Shown here piece after piece: positions 37,108 to 48,186 of a stretch of 48,186 nt of DNA. The DNA is from Vibrio aestivus (GTDB lineage: Bacteria; Pseudomonadota; Gammaproteobacteria; Enterobacterales; Vibrionaceae): positions 1-48,186 of the forward strand of contig JYJN01000017.1 in assembly GCA_003263845.1 (NCBI GenBank), in the 5' to 3' direction. Positions within the stretch are counted from its first letter, which is position 1; the number at the start of each line of letters is the position of its first letter. The notes beneath the pieces are model-generated. The model was not told where the DNA came from. It searched no databases and worked only from the letters and a program-made list of their open reading frames with translations. The translations under genes were made by a program, and so were the position numbers.

Positions 37108-39555
37108 ATGAATCGTTTAATCCTCGACGGAAATTGGCGCCTAGCATCCCTAACAAACCCAGAAATTCAAACCGATATTGTACTGCCGGGCGATGTGCAT
37201 TCTGCCCTACTCGCCACCGAGATCATCCCCAATCCATATTGGGCGACCAATGAAAAAGAGGTTCAGTGGGTTTCCGAGCACGACTGGCAAATCAACCGCA
37301 CTTTCGACGTTTCTTCAGACCTTCTTGCTCATAACGTTATCGACCTTTCCATGAGCATGGTCGACACTATGGCAAACATTGAGCTTAACGGTGAAACCGT
37401 TCTGGAATGCAGTAACATGTTCCGCCTGTACCAAGCCAATGTGCGTTCATTTCTCGTCGAAGGTGAAAACACTCTCACCATCACCATTAAACGCGCTGAT
37501 TTAGAAGCTGCAGTACGCGCAGAAAAACTGCCTTTCCCGGTACCTTGGGCAGTCGGTAACAACCAAATTCCACACATGAACACTCTACGTAAAACCCAGT
37601 GTCATTCTGGCTGGGATTGGGGAATCTGCTTGCTTACTAGCGGTGTCTATGCACCGATTGAGCTGATTGCTCGCCAGCAATATCGACTCAATAGCTTTGT
37701 GACCGAGCAGACGTGGCAAGGTGAACACTGCCAGCTCAATGTGGCTGTTGATCTTGATATGTTGGCGGATGCGGATTCAAACGATGTAGTCTGCGCTGTT
37801 CTTACTTCACCGTCGGGCGAAATCCTAGAAGCTCAAACAGAAGCCTCTGGCAACGCGACGCTCACTTTTGATATTGAAAACCCGCAACGTTGGTGGCCCG
37901 CGGGTTATGGTAAGCAGCCGTTGTACACACTAACAGTGTCCATCAGCAACCAATCCATTTCGAAGAAAAATTGGCCTTCGAGAGTTAGAGCTGGAAACCT
38001 TACCTGATGAAGTCGGCTCATCGATGACGTTCATCGTTAACGGTAAAGCCATCATGGCCAAAGGTGCTAACTGGATCCCGTTGGATGCCATGCCTGCGCT
38101 TCATACCTCAGATCGTTATCGCACGCTGTTACAAGACGCCGTTGATGCCAACATGAATATGATTCGTGTTTGGGGTGGTGGCATGTATGAACAAGATGAG
38201 TTCTATGACCTATGTGACGAACTTGGCCTGCTGGTTTGGCAAGACTTGATGTTTGCCTGTGCACTCTACCCATCCGCGCCGGATTTCCTAGCCGACGTAG
38301 AACTGGAAGTACGTGACCAAGTGAAACGCCTGCGCGACCACACAAGCCTTGCGCTGTGGTGTGGTGATAACGAAGTGATTGGCGCTATCGGCTGGTACCC
38401 AGAATCGCGCACCAATCGCGAAAAATATGTGGTCAACTACGACAGACTTAACCGAGTACTGCAACAAACCGTTGAAGCAGAAGATCCAACTCGCCGCTTT
38501 TGGGCTAGTTCTCCGTGTAATGGAGAACTCGACTTTGGAGATGCATGGCACGACGACAACAAAGGCGACATGCACTTTTGGGACGTTTGGCATTCAGGTA
38601 AATCGTTAGATGCATACCACAGCATTAAGCCACGTTTTTGTAGTGAGTTTGGCTACCAATCATGGCCTTCACTGCCAGAAGTCAAAACCTTTGCAGAGCC
38701 TAGCGATTGGAACGTGACTTCACCAACCTTCGAGCAGCACCAGAAAAACGGCCGTGGTAATAGCATTATCACCGAGATGTTTACTCGCTATTTCCGTTTC
38801 CCATCAAACTTCGAGCAAATGCTTTATCTCAGCCAAGTTCAGCAAGCATTAGCGATTAAAACCGCGAGCGAATTTTGGCGCTCAAACAAACCGGTTTGCC
38901 GCGGCATTTTATATTGGCAATTGAACGACTGCTGGCCAGTCAGTTCATGGTCGAGCATTGAATACTCTGGCCGTTGGAAGCAGCTTCACTACCATGCGAA
39001 ACGTTTCTTCGCACCGCAAATGGCAACGTTTATAGGTGACGAGCAAGGACTGCGCCTACACTTAGTTAACGACGAACACGCTCCCGTGAAGTTGAAGGGC
39101 AAGTCTCCCTGATTGACTGGCAAGGCAACATTCTTGAAGCGTGGTCACTATCAGATACGATCGGGGAAGACGGCAATAAAGTCCTCTGGAAACTAAACCC
39201 AGAAGCACTAGAAAAACGCCAAGGGCAAGGCTTTTACCATGTTGAGCTGAACTGCCAAGGTGAAGTCATTTTCAACACTTGGTTCGATGACCTGTTTAAA
39301 CGCCTGCCGCTGGTAGCTGCGACGATCACAACCGACGTAATTGAAGGTGAAAATGGGCTGCGAATCGTACTGAAAAGTGATGCCCCTGCTTTCTTTGTTC
39401 ACCCTGAATACTCCGGAGTAGGACGCTTTAGCGATGCAAGTTTCACGCTACTGCCGCATCAACCGGTCACGATTGATTACATCGGTGATGCAACACAGGA
39501 AGAACTTAAAGCAGACCTACGCATCTACCATTTGGCAGGCAGTTACATGAACTAG
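37108..39555 (+). CDS. GH2 family beta-mannosidase, two frameshifts
   Basis: 815 residues after correction (2448 nt). Domains in order: jelly-roll sugar-binding (about 1-170), Ig-like (170-290), TIM barrel (290-620) and C-terminal Ig-like domains. The acid/base Glu is in LWCGDNEV, the nucleophile Glu in FCSEFGYQSWP. NMIRVWGGGMYE is typical of exo-beta-mannosidases, which cut terminal beta-1,4-mannose from mannooligosaccharides. No signal peptide is present, so substrate must be imported first. Breaks: A5 at 37966-37970 has one A too many (ISKKIGLRELELE restored); near 39083 one base is missing (GQVSLIDWQGN restored). The ATG at 37108, after AGGAG, is preferred to the GTG two codons upstream. 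Confidence 0.88.
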
Positions 39556-39583
39556 CCTTCTTTCAATAGGTAATAAAATCAAC

Positions 39584-39608
39584 AAGCCAGTGCTTTCCTC
39601 ACTGGCTT
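39584..39608 (+). terminator. Terminator-like hairpin after the beta-mannosidase gene
   Basis: 9-bp perfect stem AAGCCAGTG / CACTGGCTT with a 7-base loop, 28 bases after the stop. The following TCTC tail is weak in T. Confidence 0.65.
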
Positions 39609-39759
39609 TCTCGTCAATGAACTCTACGAAGTATATCACCACGGCTATTTTCTGACTTATTTGTGAGAAATGGATTCAACCCTGTTGAGTTAGATACCGA
39701 CGTTTCATACTCTGATTTCTCAAAGACGTATACAGAGCGTTGTGCGCGATAGGGGACGC

Positions 39760-40246
39760 ATGATTATTAAAGAAATCGAAGAAAAGCATTGGGATAAAAT
39801 TTTAGAAATTCAGGAAGAATCTTACCAAGAAATCGGTACTGAAGATCTAGAAGTGCTCCAAAGTAAACATAAGGCATCTCCAGAGACTTGCTTTGTCTGT
39901 TTGTCTAACAGTGGCGCCGTACTCGGATACTTGTTAGCGCACCCATGGAGTGGCATTTCTCCTCCCAAGTTGTTTGAGCCATTACCTGATATCAAGGTAT
40001 GCGAGTATCTATATCTTCATGATATGGCTATGAGCCTCTATCGAAGGGAAAAGGCTTAGGCAAAGCGGTGGCCCAAGCGTTGTTTGAAGTCGCTCATAGC
40101 AAAGGAATAAAACACGTAAGTCTCGTCGCAATGCAGGCTCTGAAAACTTTTGGTCAAAGATTGGATTCAAAGAAGTGACTGATGTTGAGGTGTATTCAAG
40201 CTATGGTGAAAGAGCCATTCTCATGGAGAAAGTCCTAGCCGCATGA
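39760..40246 (+). CDS. GNAT-family N-acetyltransferase, two frameshifts
   Basis: 162 residues after two corrections (489 nt). The GNAT core is recognisable: YLLAHPW and YLYLHDMAMSP, the acetyl-CoA P-loop restored as SKGKGLGKAVAQALFEVA (R/QxxGxG/A type), and the C-terminal FWSKIGFKEV segment. Breaks: near 40030 one C missing (SPLSKGKGLG restored), near 40135 one G missing (VAMQGSENFW restored). The substrate is unknown; the type includes antibiotic, amino-acid and protein acetyltransferases. The start at 39760 is chosen because the upstream GTG codons are not protein-like. Isolated gene. Confidence 0.8.
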
Positions 40247-40324
40247 CAGCAGACAGCAACATTGGTATTTGATCGCTGTGTGGTTATCTTTAAGAACATG
40301 TAAAGACAACCACATACATTGGGA

Positions 40325-41192
40325 CTATAAAATTGGTAGGTAAACTTCAGTCAATAGATCGCACTCATCCACTTCGTGCACGAAGTTTAGGTAACGGAAG
40401 AATACTGGGAACTCTCTAAGATCCTCTCCACTTGTTGGTAGCCATTGTTGATAGAGCTGATAGATAGTCTCTCCAATTGTATTCTGACTCCCTTTGTGTA
40501 AGACCATTGCACAACGTCCTGCTGGAATAAACCCTGCTCTTACGCCAAAAGGGTTTTCTGGCACCTCTCCAGCATGACTACCGCAGATATCAAATCGAAA
40601 TTCGTCTTCTAGCGTTTGGCTTGGATCACCATAAGGGATGCCAAAGGTTTTGCTGGTTTTTAGTGGCGAAAGCCCTGTAGATTTTCGCCACTCAATAAAT
40701 TTAGCTGTCGTTTCAAAAACTCTTTTAGGGTTTCCTCGGTGCTCAATAAACGCAATAGGTTGTTCGGCAAAATCTATAATGTTCACATCCACGATGTATT
40801 CTCCTAGGATAGGTGGATTAAATTCATACTTCGAGTGCCAATGTTGCCACTCTGGTTGCCTTCTAAACTCTGATGGAGTTTGACCAAAAGTCCGAGAAAA
40901 TGCTCGACTAAAAGCTTCAGAGCTATCAAATCGCGCTTCAAAAGCGATATCAGTGATCGTTATATTCTTTTCGAATGCTAAACGAAATGAGGCTCGTTTA
41001 AGCCTTGCAAGCAGAACATATTGCGTAGCACTAATTCCCATAAATGTAGAGAACATCCGCTGAAAATGATATTTGGAACAAATAGCAATCTGGCTCAGTT
41101 GTTCTAATCTCAACTCTTGGTCAAGGTGTGTATCTATATACTGACAGACTTTTTGAACTTTTTTGCTTTCGGCGTTCGTTCGCTTTTGTCAT
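40325..41192 (-). CDS. AraC-family regulator with GyrI-like ligand domain, frameshifted
   Basis: 288 residues after correction. The N-terminal double helix-turn-helix (LEQLSQIAICSKYHFQRMFSTFMGISATQYV, then ITITDIAFEARFDSSEAFSRAFSRTFGQTPSEFRR) is followed by a GyrI-like small-molecule-binding domain (VNIIDFAEQPIAFIEHRGNPKRV...). This layout is that of SoxS/Rob-like and multidrug-type activators. The real start (ATG at 41192) is one frame away: the A6 run in the coding strand (41159-41164 on the plus strand) should be A5, giving MTKANERRKQKVQKVCQYIDTHLDQELRLEQL. A ligand that is a cationic drug or detergent is possible. Confidence 0.85.
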
Positions 41193-41632
41193 GGGCTAGT
41201 TTCGTCTCAATTCAGAAGGTGTGTACATAGTATGATTGTGTCGAATGATTTACATGACCAAAGTTGCGCACTTACTACCATACTAATGAGCAGTGATAGG
41301 ATATTACGATGTCGCACAATTTAAATACATCAATGTTGATAGAAGTGTGTTTGAAGTTAGTGTGAATAAAAATAGGGAGGCCCGAAGTCAACACACTTTT
41401 GCCCCATTTTGAGTTAGACCAAGTACTTTAAAAAAACTTGGGCGCTCGTTTTTACGCGGCAAGAAATTATCCGATAGTACGCTACTCATAATAAATTAGG
41501 CCTGCATTACGATTTTTTGACTTGTCAGGTTGCTTATTTTGGCAGTGAAATCATCAATTCACCTTGCTGAAGATGCTAAGTAACTGAAAATACTGTTACT
41601 ATCCTTTTTATGTATCTGAAAAGCCGATTTCT
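41193..41632. other. Intergenic region of 440 bases upstream of the toxin gene
   Basis: It must hold the divergent promoters of the AraC gene and the toxin gene. It carries the left copy of the CCCATTnnGAGTTAG repeat (41403-41417). No gene, hairpin terminator or ribosome-binding site of note is visible. Confidence 0.45.
41403..41417. repeat. Left flanking repeat of the toxin-immunity island
   Basis: CCCATTTTGAGTTAG. A second copy, CCCATTCCGAGTTAG, lies at 43402-43416 in the same orientation, 2 kb away on the other side of the module, with 13 of 15 bases shared. A looser third copy, CCCTGTTGAGTTAG, lies at 39680-39693. This could mark a recombination boundary or be chance. Confidence 0.35.
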
Positions 41633-42891
41633 ATGAGATATGAATCCGCGCCTGTAAACCCCAAAAAAGGCAAGAAACCACAAAAGAACTCGCAGTGCGT
41701 CAACGCCTAGAACGAAGGGCTGAATTAACGTATTCAGCAAGTGATGAAAAACGATGGGCTGAAGAGCGAGAGCGTGTTCTTGCCGAGCGCGAAAAAGCAT
41801 CACGGGTATTTGAACTTGGTTGGATGCAGTCGCCAACAACACAATCGCAAGACGCATTGTGGTCCAATTTGTTTACAGAAGAAACCAAAGAAGACCAAAA
41901 GCAGTACATCAAAAGTTGCAATTCACACCTTAACGAGCCTGTACGAGAGGGAGAGATTGTGCTTCTTCCGACAACAGAGCCGAAAACACCAGAAGATAAG
42001 AAGTTGTTTGATGAGTGGTTGGAGCAAGCATAAATTGCGAGTAAGGAATTAGGCAAGCTCCTAGATGAGGAAGTCGTTACTCTGAACCGGCACTTTGAGT
42101 TGTTCTCGTATCAACTCGTTGAAAGAATTCAGACGGACGGTTTACCGACGCACTATTATGCACAAGTCTCTACCGGTGTTGGTGCTACCGCAGCGCTGAT
42201 CGAGCAGAATCTAAAAAATATTCAAGGCGTGATTTTAGAAATCAATGATTTGTACGCTTCTCAAGTAGCGATGGCAAGTAGAACAGGCGGGGTCAACTAC
42301 GGAACGTTTGTTTCTGAACGTGCGGGCCTATTTAAAAAGCTTGATGGCTCCTTTACTTATGTTATCTAAGCGTAGTGTACAACTACCTATTTATACTCAA
42401 ATCAAACGCAATCTAAAGCTGTCTACTAAATCGGTAATCCACAACGCGGATGAAATTCTAAAAACAGGTTTTGTTAAAGATTTAGGCAAGCGCATCGCTA
42501 ATATTGCTATCGGAATTTCAGCGGCAAGAGGATTGGGTTACATAGGCTTAATGGTCGGTGCGGTCAGTGGAGTAGATAACGTCTATGAAGCCTGTAAGGT
42601 CGATGGTCAAGGGGAATGTGGTAAGACGACTACACGCGAAGTTGTTGGCTTTATTGGTGGAATTGTAGGAGGTGTGCAAGGTGGAACTGTTGGTTCAGGG
42701 GTAGCTGTCTCATCTGCCGCTGGTTTTGCTGTAATTATTGGCGTAACCGCTTCGGCTCCTGTACTTGCTGTTGCTGCAATTGCAGGAGTTGTTGTTGGTG
42801 GTGCTGTCGGTGGTGTGGTTGGTTCGACCGCAGGTAAATGGGGGCTGATGTTATTTATGAAAAGGTTGAAGACGTATGGGGAAATGAATAG
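41633..42891 (+). CDS. Putative antibacterial toxin with glycine-zipper membrane domain, disrupted
   Basis: Reading across four lesions gives one 419-residue protein. The N-terminal half is charged and helical (MRYESAPVNPKKGKKP..., RQRLERRAEL, DEKRWAEERERVLAERE), then a LysM-like stretch (NEPVREGEIVLLPTTEP). A helical region follows (ELGKLLDEEVVTLNRHF, LSTKSVIHNADEILKTG). The C-terminus has GLGYIGLMVGAVSG and a dense Gly/Ala/Val zipper (GFIGGIVGGVQGGTVGSG to GAVGGVVGSTAGKWG, about 325-400). This resembles the membrane-disrupting C-terminal domains of Vibrio type VI effectors (Tme type). Lesions: missing C near 41678, in-frame TAA at 42031, extra base near 42360, missing G at 42840-42844. The corrected stop (42889-42891) abuts the immunity ATG. 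Confidence 0.6.
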
Positions 42892-43260
42892 ATGTTAGAT
42901 TGGTTGATAGCTGTTTTCGGTGTTATTGCTATTGTCTGGTGCTTTCCATCAATACTGGTATTGCCCGTTATCTCGTTAGGTAGCTTTAAACACATTATAT
43001 TTATTGATAAGCAGTTAGCTAAAGATTTGAATAAGTATTACGACGATAAAGGTTATATGCGACCGAAGTATCAAGCATCTTGGGATGTAGGCAGTCGGTT
43101 TACTAATTACTGTATTGCTTATCCTTTTATTCGGCATCGTGAAAAAACGGATTCTAAAAAATTTAAGGCTTTTATGTGGTGGAATGCTTTGGGTTTTTGG
43201 AGTTGGATAATAGTGTTTTTTTTAGCATTTCTTGAGAGAGGATTAGGCCTTTCATTTTGA
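42892..43260 (+). CDS. Putative immunity protein, integral membrane
   Basis: 122 residues with two hydrophobic segments (about 3-30, WLIAVFGVIAIVWCFPSILVLPVI, and about 95-116, WNALGFWSWIIVFFLAFL) and a charged middle loop. The start ATG directly follows the restored toxin stop (TAGATG), so translation is coupled. A small membrane protein immediately after a putative membrane-targeting toxin is the standard layout of an effector-immunity pair, where the immunity protein protects the inner membrane. I do not recognise the family. An AT-rich hairpin (TTTGATTTGA / TCAAATCAAA) overlaps its stop codon. Confidence 0.65.
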   Translation: MLDWLIAVFGVIAIVWCFPSILVLPVISLGSFKHIIFIDKQLAKDLNKYYDDKGYMRPKYQASWDVGSRFTNYCIAYPFIRHREKTDSKKFKAFMWWNALGFWSWIIVFFLAFLERGLGLSF

Positions 43261-43283
43261 TTTGATTTTTACGTCAAATCAAA
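43256..43283 (+). terminator. AT-rich hairpin at the end of the immunity gene
   Basis: Perfect 10-bp stem TTTGATTTGA / TCAAATCAAA with loop TTTTTACG; the stop codon lies in the first arm. The stem is AT-rich and has no T tail, so it is a weak terminator at best. Confidence 0.4.
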
Positions 43284-43600
43284 GTTAGTTGTTTAAGCTG
43301 TTGCAAGTTTTTGGCTTGCACTAGCGCTCCACAATTCAATTCGAAATACTTGTTATTATTCATAACTTGCTAAATTTAAAAAATCACTAAAACGTTTCTG
43401 ACCCATTCCGAGTTAGCTAAGATATTTGCTCTCATTTCAATACTTGATATAAGGATTAAAACACCCAACTTATAAAGTTAATTCTACAACCTGAACCCTA
43501 TACTGGTTAGCTGGCTTAATACATGTCTATGTACAGAGTGCATTGGGAAATAGTAAAGTCGACCAGTATGTAAAATCAGACATTTTATCTAAGGAACATA
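43261..43600. other. Intergenic region of 340 bases
   Basis: AT-rich, between the immunity gene and a small ORF. It holds the right copy of the flanking repeat (43402-43416) and a Shine-Dalgarno AAGGA near 43590. No gene longer than 30 codons with protein-like composition is seen. Confidence 0.5.
43402..43416. repeat. Right flanking repeat of the toxin-immunity island
   Basis: CCCATTCCGAGTTAG; partner of the repeat at 41403-41417, same orientation, 13 of 15 bases shared. Confidence 0.35.
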
Positions 43601-43855
43601 GTGAGTAAGTTTGATGAGTTTAGTACAGCCGAATTATTACTCGAACTTGAAAAGGTAGTTAAGCGCATAGTCTCCGAAGAGCCTGAACGTCAAAAAATGC
43701 TAGATCTTCTAGAAGAGTTTCGAATACAAGACGAGATCCCCATTCGGTTAATCGATATGTACATATTGGACTACTGTCGAGCATATGGGATAAAAAGGTC
43801 TTACACTGATGATGAAATGGAACTTCTAAGGTTTGTCTTTGATTGGTATCAGTAA
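43601..43855 (+). CDS. Small acidic hypothetical protein
   Basis: 84 residues from a GTG at 43601, supported by AAGGA seven bases upstream. The protein is helical and acidic (FSTAELLLELEKVVKRIV, DEMELLRFVFDWYQ), with no signal or membrane segment. It is followed by a terminator. Small acidic proteins next to toxin modules are often extra immunity proteins or antitoxins, but no family is recognised and the 340-base gap speaks against an operon with the immunity gene. Confidence 0.55.
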   Translation: MSKFDEFSTAELLLELEKVVKRIVSEEPERQKMLDLLEEFRIQDEIPIRLIDMYILDYCRAYGIKRSYTDDEMELLRFVFDWYQ

Positions 43856-44017
43856 GAAAAACAACAAGTACCAAAGGAACCAACGGCTTGACTAAACAAA
43901 TTTCGTATTAAAACTAATCCGATGATTCTCGATTTATGTAAATAGTCTAAGTTGTTTATGTCCCAAACCTTGCTAGAAATTACTCTGATTTAATGTCTAC
44001 CGCCAACGAACACATAA

Positions 44018-44049
44018 AAAAATCCCCAGATTTTCATCTGGGGATTTTT
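44018..44049. terminator. Strong bidirectional terminator before lacZ's 3' end
   Basis: 14-bp perfect stem AAAAATCCCCAGAT / ATCTGGGGATTTTT with loop TTTC. T runs on both strands serve the small plus-strand gene and the minus-strand lacZ. Confidence 0.95.
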
Positions 44050-44109
44050 AGTTATTGCTCAATCACTATCGGGGAATAGCTGAGCCATTAAGGACATAAA
44101 CATCAATCT

Positions 44110-47226
<3,117 letters not shown>

Positions 47227-47252
47227 CTAGTGATGTTGTACAGCAAAGACCT

Positions 47253-47268
47253 ATGTAAACGTTTCCAC
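47253..47268. promoter_or_regulatory. LacI/GalR-type operator of lacZ
   Basis: ATGTAAACGTTTCCAC is a near-palindrome (GTAAAC-GTTTCC around a central CG), as bound by GalR/LacI-family repressors (remembered consensus GTGnAAnCGnTTnCAC). It lies 39 bases before the lacZ start. The repressor gene is not in the window. Confidence 0.65.
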
Positions 47269-47403
47269 TCTATCCAACAAAACCACATATTGTCAAAAAA
47301 ATTGCAACTGGCTGTGATGTAGATCTGCACATTTTTCAACAAACTGACAAAGCCAGTATGTAGGTTAGGAATAGCTGGTAATACAAAGGATATGAATAAA
47401 AAA

Positions 47404-47424
47404 AGGTGGGTATAGTACCCACCT
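47404..47424 (-). terminator. Rho-independent terminator after galM
   Basis: 9-bp stem AGGTGGGTA / TACCCACCT with a TAG loop. The A-run at 47398-47404 gives the T tract on the minus strand. It ends the galM transcript before lacZ, so lacZ depends on its own promoter at least in part. Confidence 0.9.
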
Positions 47425-47437
47425 AAAAACGTGCTAT

Positions 47438-48186
47438 CTAAAAAACAAACTGATAAGAAGTTCGGTGCTGATAGCAATCCCCAGAACTTAACACCCCACT
47501 GTTAAGTCCCCATTCCGGATGATTTGGACCATCTGGAAAATACTGTGTTTCTAAGGCAATACCATGATGGTTTGAGTAGACTTTGCTTACCCCTTGAATG
47601 CCTTGTAGAAAGTTACCGCTGTAGAATTGAACAGCTGGTTTGGTTGTAACGACTTTCATCGTGACATCTGCATCGGGCGCAACTAGGACACCCGCAATTA
47701 CCTTGCCGTCAGTTACCGACTCATCAAAAATAAACGAATGGTCATAACCACTGGCGGTTGCTTGATCTTGCTCGGTCAAAAACTCTTGTCCTACGGGTTT
47801 TAAGCGTCGGAAATCAAAGCTGTTACCCACCACGGAGCGAACATTTCCCGTTGGGATCATCGTGGTATTGGTTGGCAAATAATGATGTGCATTGAGCTGT
47901 AAGCTGTGCTCTAAACAGGTTGCCTCCGAGCTCTCTCCTGCCAAATTAAAGTAGGCATGATTGGTCAAGTTCAGTGGTGTTGGCCCGTCAGCTTCACCAA
48001 AATAATCCATTTGCAGCTGATTATCGTCGGTCAATGTATAGGTCACTTTAACCGTGACATTCGCTGGGTAACCTTGATCACCATCAGCTGAAAAAAGGCG
48101 ATACGTTACCGACTGTGATGATTGGGACTCAACGACCCAACGCTTTTTGTCAAAGCCCTCATCACCGCCATGCAAAGAATTTTCAC
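47438..48186 (-). CDS. galM: Galactose mutarotase, N-terminal part outside the window
   Basis: The frame is open from the window edge; upstream of the codon at 48175 it continues ENSLHGGDEGFDKKRWVV, the family's conserved start of the sugar-binding cleft. Visible are the ligands NLTNHAYFNLAG (His), the Asp in SGYDHSF and the catalytic Glu in ALETQYFPDGPNHPEW near the C-terminus. GalM interconverts alpha- and beta-galactose, which links beta-galactosidase (releasing beta-galactose) to galactokinase (needing alpha). It therefore fits the lacZ next door; the remaining Leloir genes presumably lie just beyond the edge. Confidence 0.93.
   Translation of the reverse strand, partial: ENSLHGGDEGFDKKRWVVESQSSQSVTYRLFSADGDQGYPANVTVKVTYTLTDDNQLQMDYFGEADGPTPLNLTNHAYFNLAGESSEATCLEHSLQLNAHHYLPTNTTMIPTGNVRSVVGNSFDFRRLKPVGQEFLTEQDQATASGYDHSFIFDESVTDGKVIAGVLVAPDADVTMKVVTTKPAVQFYSGNFLQGIQGVSKVYSNHHGIALETQYFPDGPNHPEWGLNSGVLSSGDCYQHRTSYQFVF

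Noticed and set aside
47310..47333. CRP-like TGTGA...GCACA upstream of lacZ
   Set aside because: The half-sites are too far apart (eight instead of six bases) and the right half matches poorly.

Overview
The window looks like about 48 kb of accessory-rich chromosome from a marine gammaproteobacterium, most likely a Vibrio. Pointers are moderate GC with AT-rich islands, a DUF2860-type outer-membrane protein next to a LysR regulator, an ohrR-ohr pair, a hemerythrin-fused chemoreceptor, an EAL/HDOD protein, and lacZ and galM of gammaproteobacterial type. The genus is an inference from remembered family distribution; no rRNA or tRNA gene is present to fix it.

Layout. 1-5.4 kb: the end of a phospholipase D-type lipoprotein, an AlkB-type dioxygenase, a small lipoprotein, a prolyl-aminopeptidase-like hydrolase and an SPFH/band-7 protein. 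5.4-12 kb: an EAL/HDOD protein with a FadR-like box upstream, a nitroreductase, a phosphohexomutase behind a strong Fur-like box, a DnaQ-like exonuclease and a DEAD-box helicase. 12-20 kb: an exported alpha/beta hydrolase divergent from a LysR regulator, the wreck of a DUF2860 gene, small hypotheticals, an MltR-like protein, a nucleotidyltransferase-like protein, and a quinone oxidoreductase divergent from a second LysR. 20-27 kb: an MCP-hemerythrin fusion, a lipoprotein metallophosphatase, a small secreted protein, and the ohrR/ohr/oxidoreductase peroxide locus. 27-30.4 kb: an intact DUF2860 protein convergent with a LysR paralogue, then an IS4-type transposase. 30.5-36 kb: a seven-gene operon (phosphotriesterase homologue, creatininase-family hydrolase, PTS IIA, IIB and IIC, SIS protein, GntR/UTRA repressor) headed by a large palindromic operator. 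36-39.6 kb: an NAD(P)-binding protein divergent from a GH2 beta-mannosidase. 39.7-43.9 kb: a GNAT acetyltransferase, an AraC/GyrI-type regulator, and a putative glycine-zipper toxin with an abutting membrane immunity protein. 44-48 kb: lacZ and a partial galM on the minus strand.

Two points dominate. First, about 19 genes are broken by single-base indels, mostly in short homopolymers. One-base corrections restore a full-length protein every time, and the corrected lengths are all divisible by three. This looks like base-calling error in the assembly more than mass gene decay, so such genes are given as CDS spanning the whole gene with the break located. Second, the most promising undescribed systems are the toxin-immunity module (41633-43260) and the PTS/phosphotriesterase/creatininase operon (30579-35962), whose substrate is unknown.

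The accessory genes sort into sugar use (beta-mannosidase, beta-galactosidase, galactose mutarotase, the PTS operon), peroxide and electrophile defence (Ohr, two MDR oxidoreductases, nitroreductase, AlkB) and sensing (MCP-hemerythrin, EAL/HDOD, four LysR/AraC regulators).
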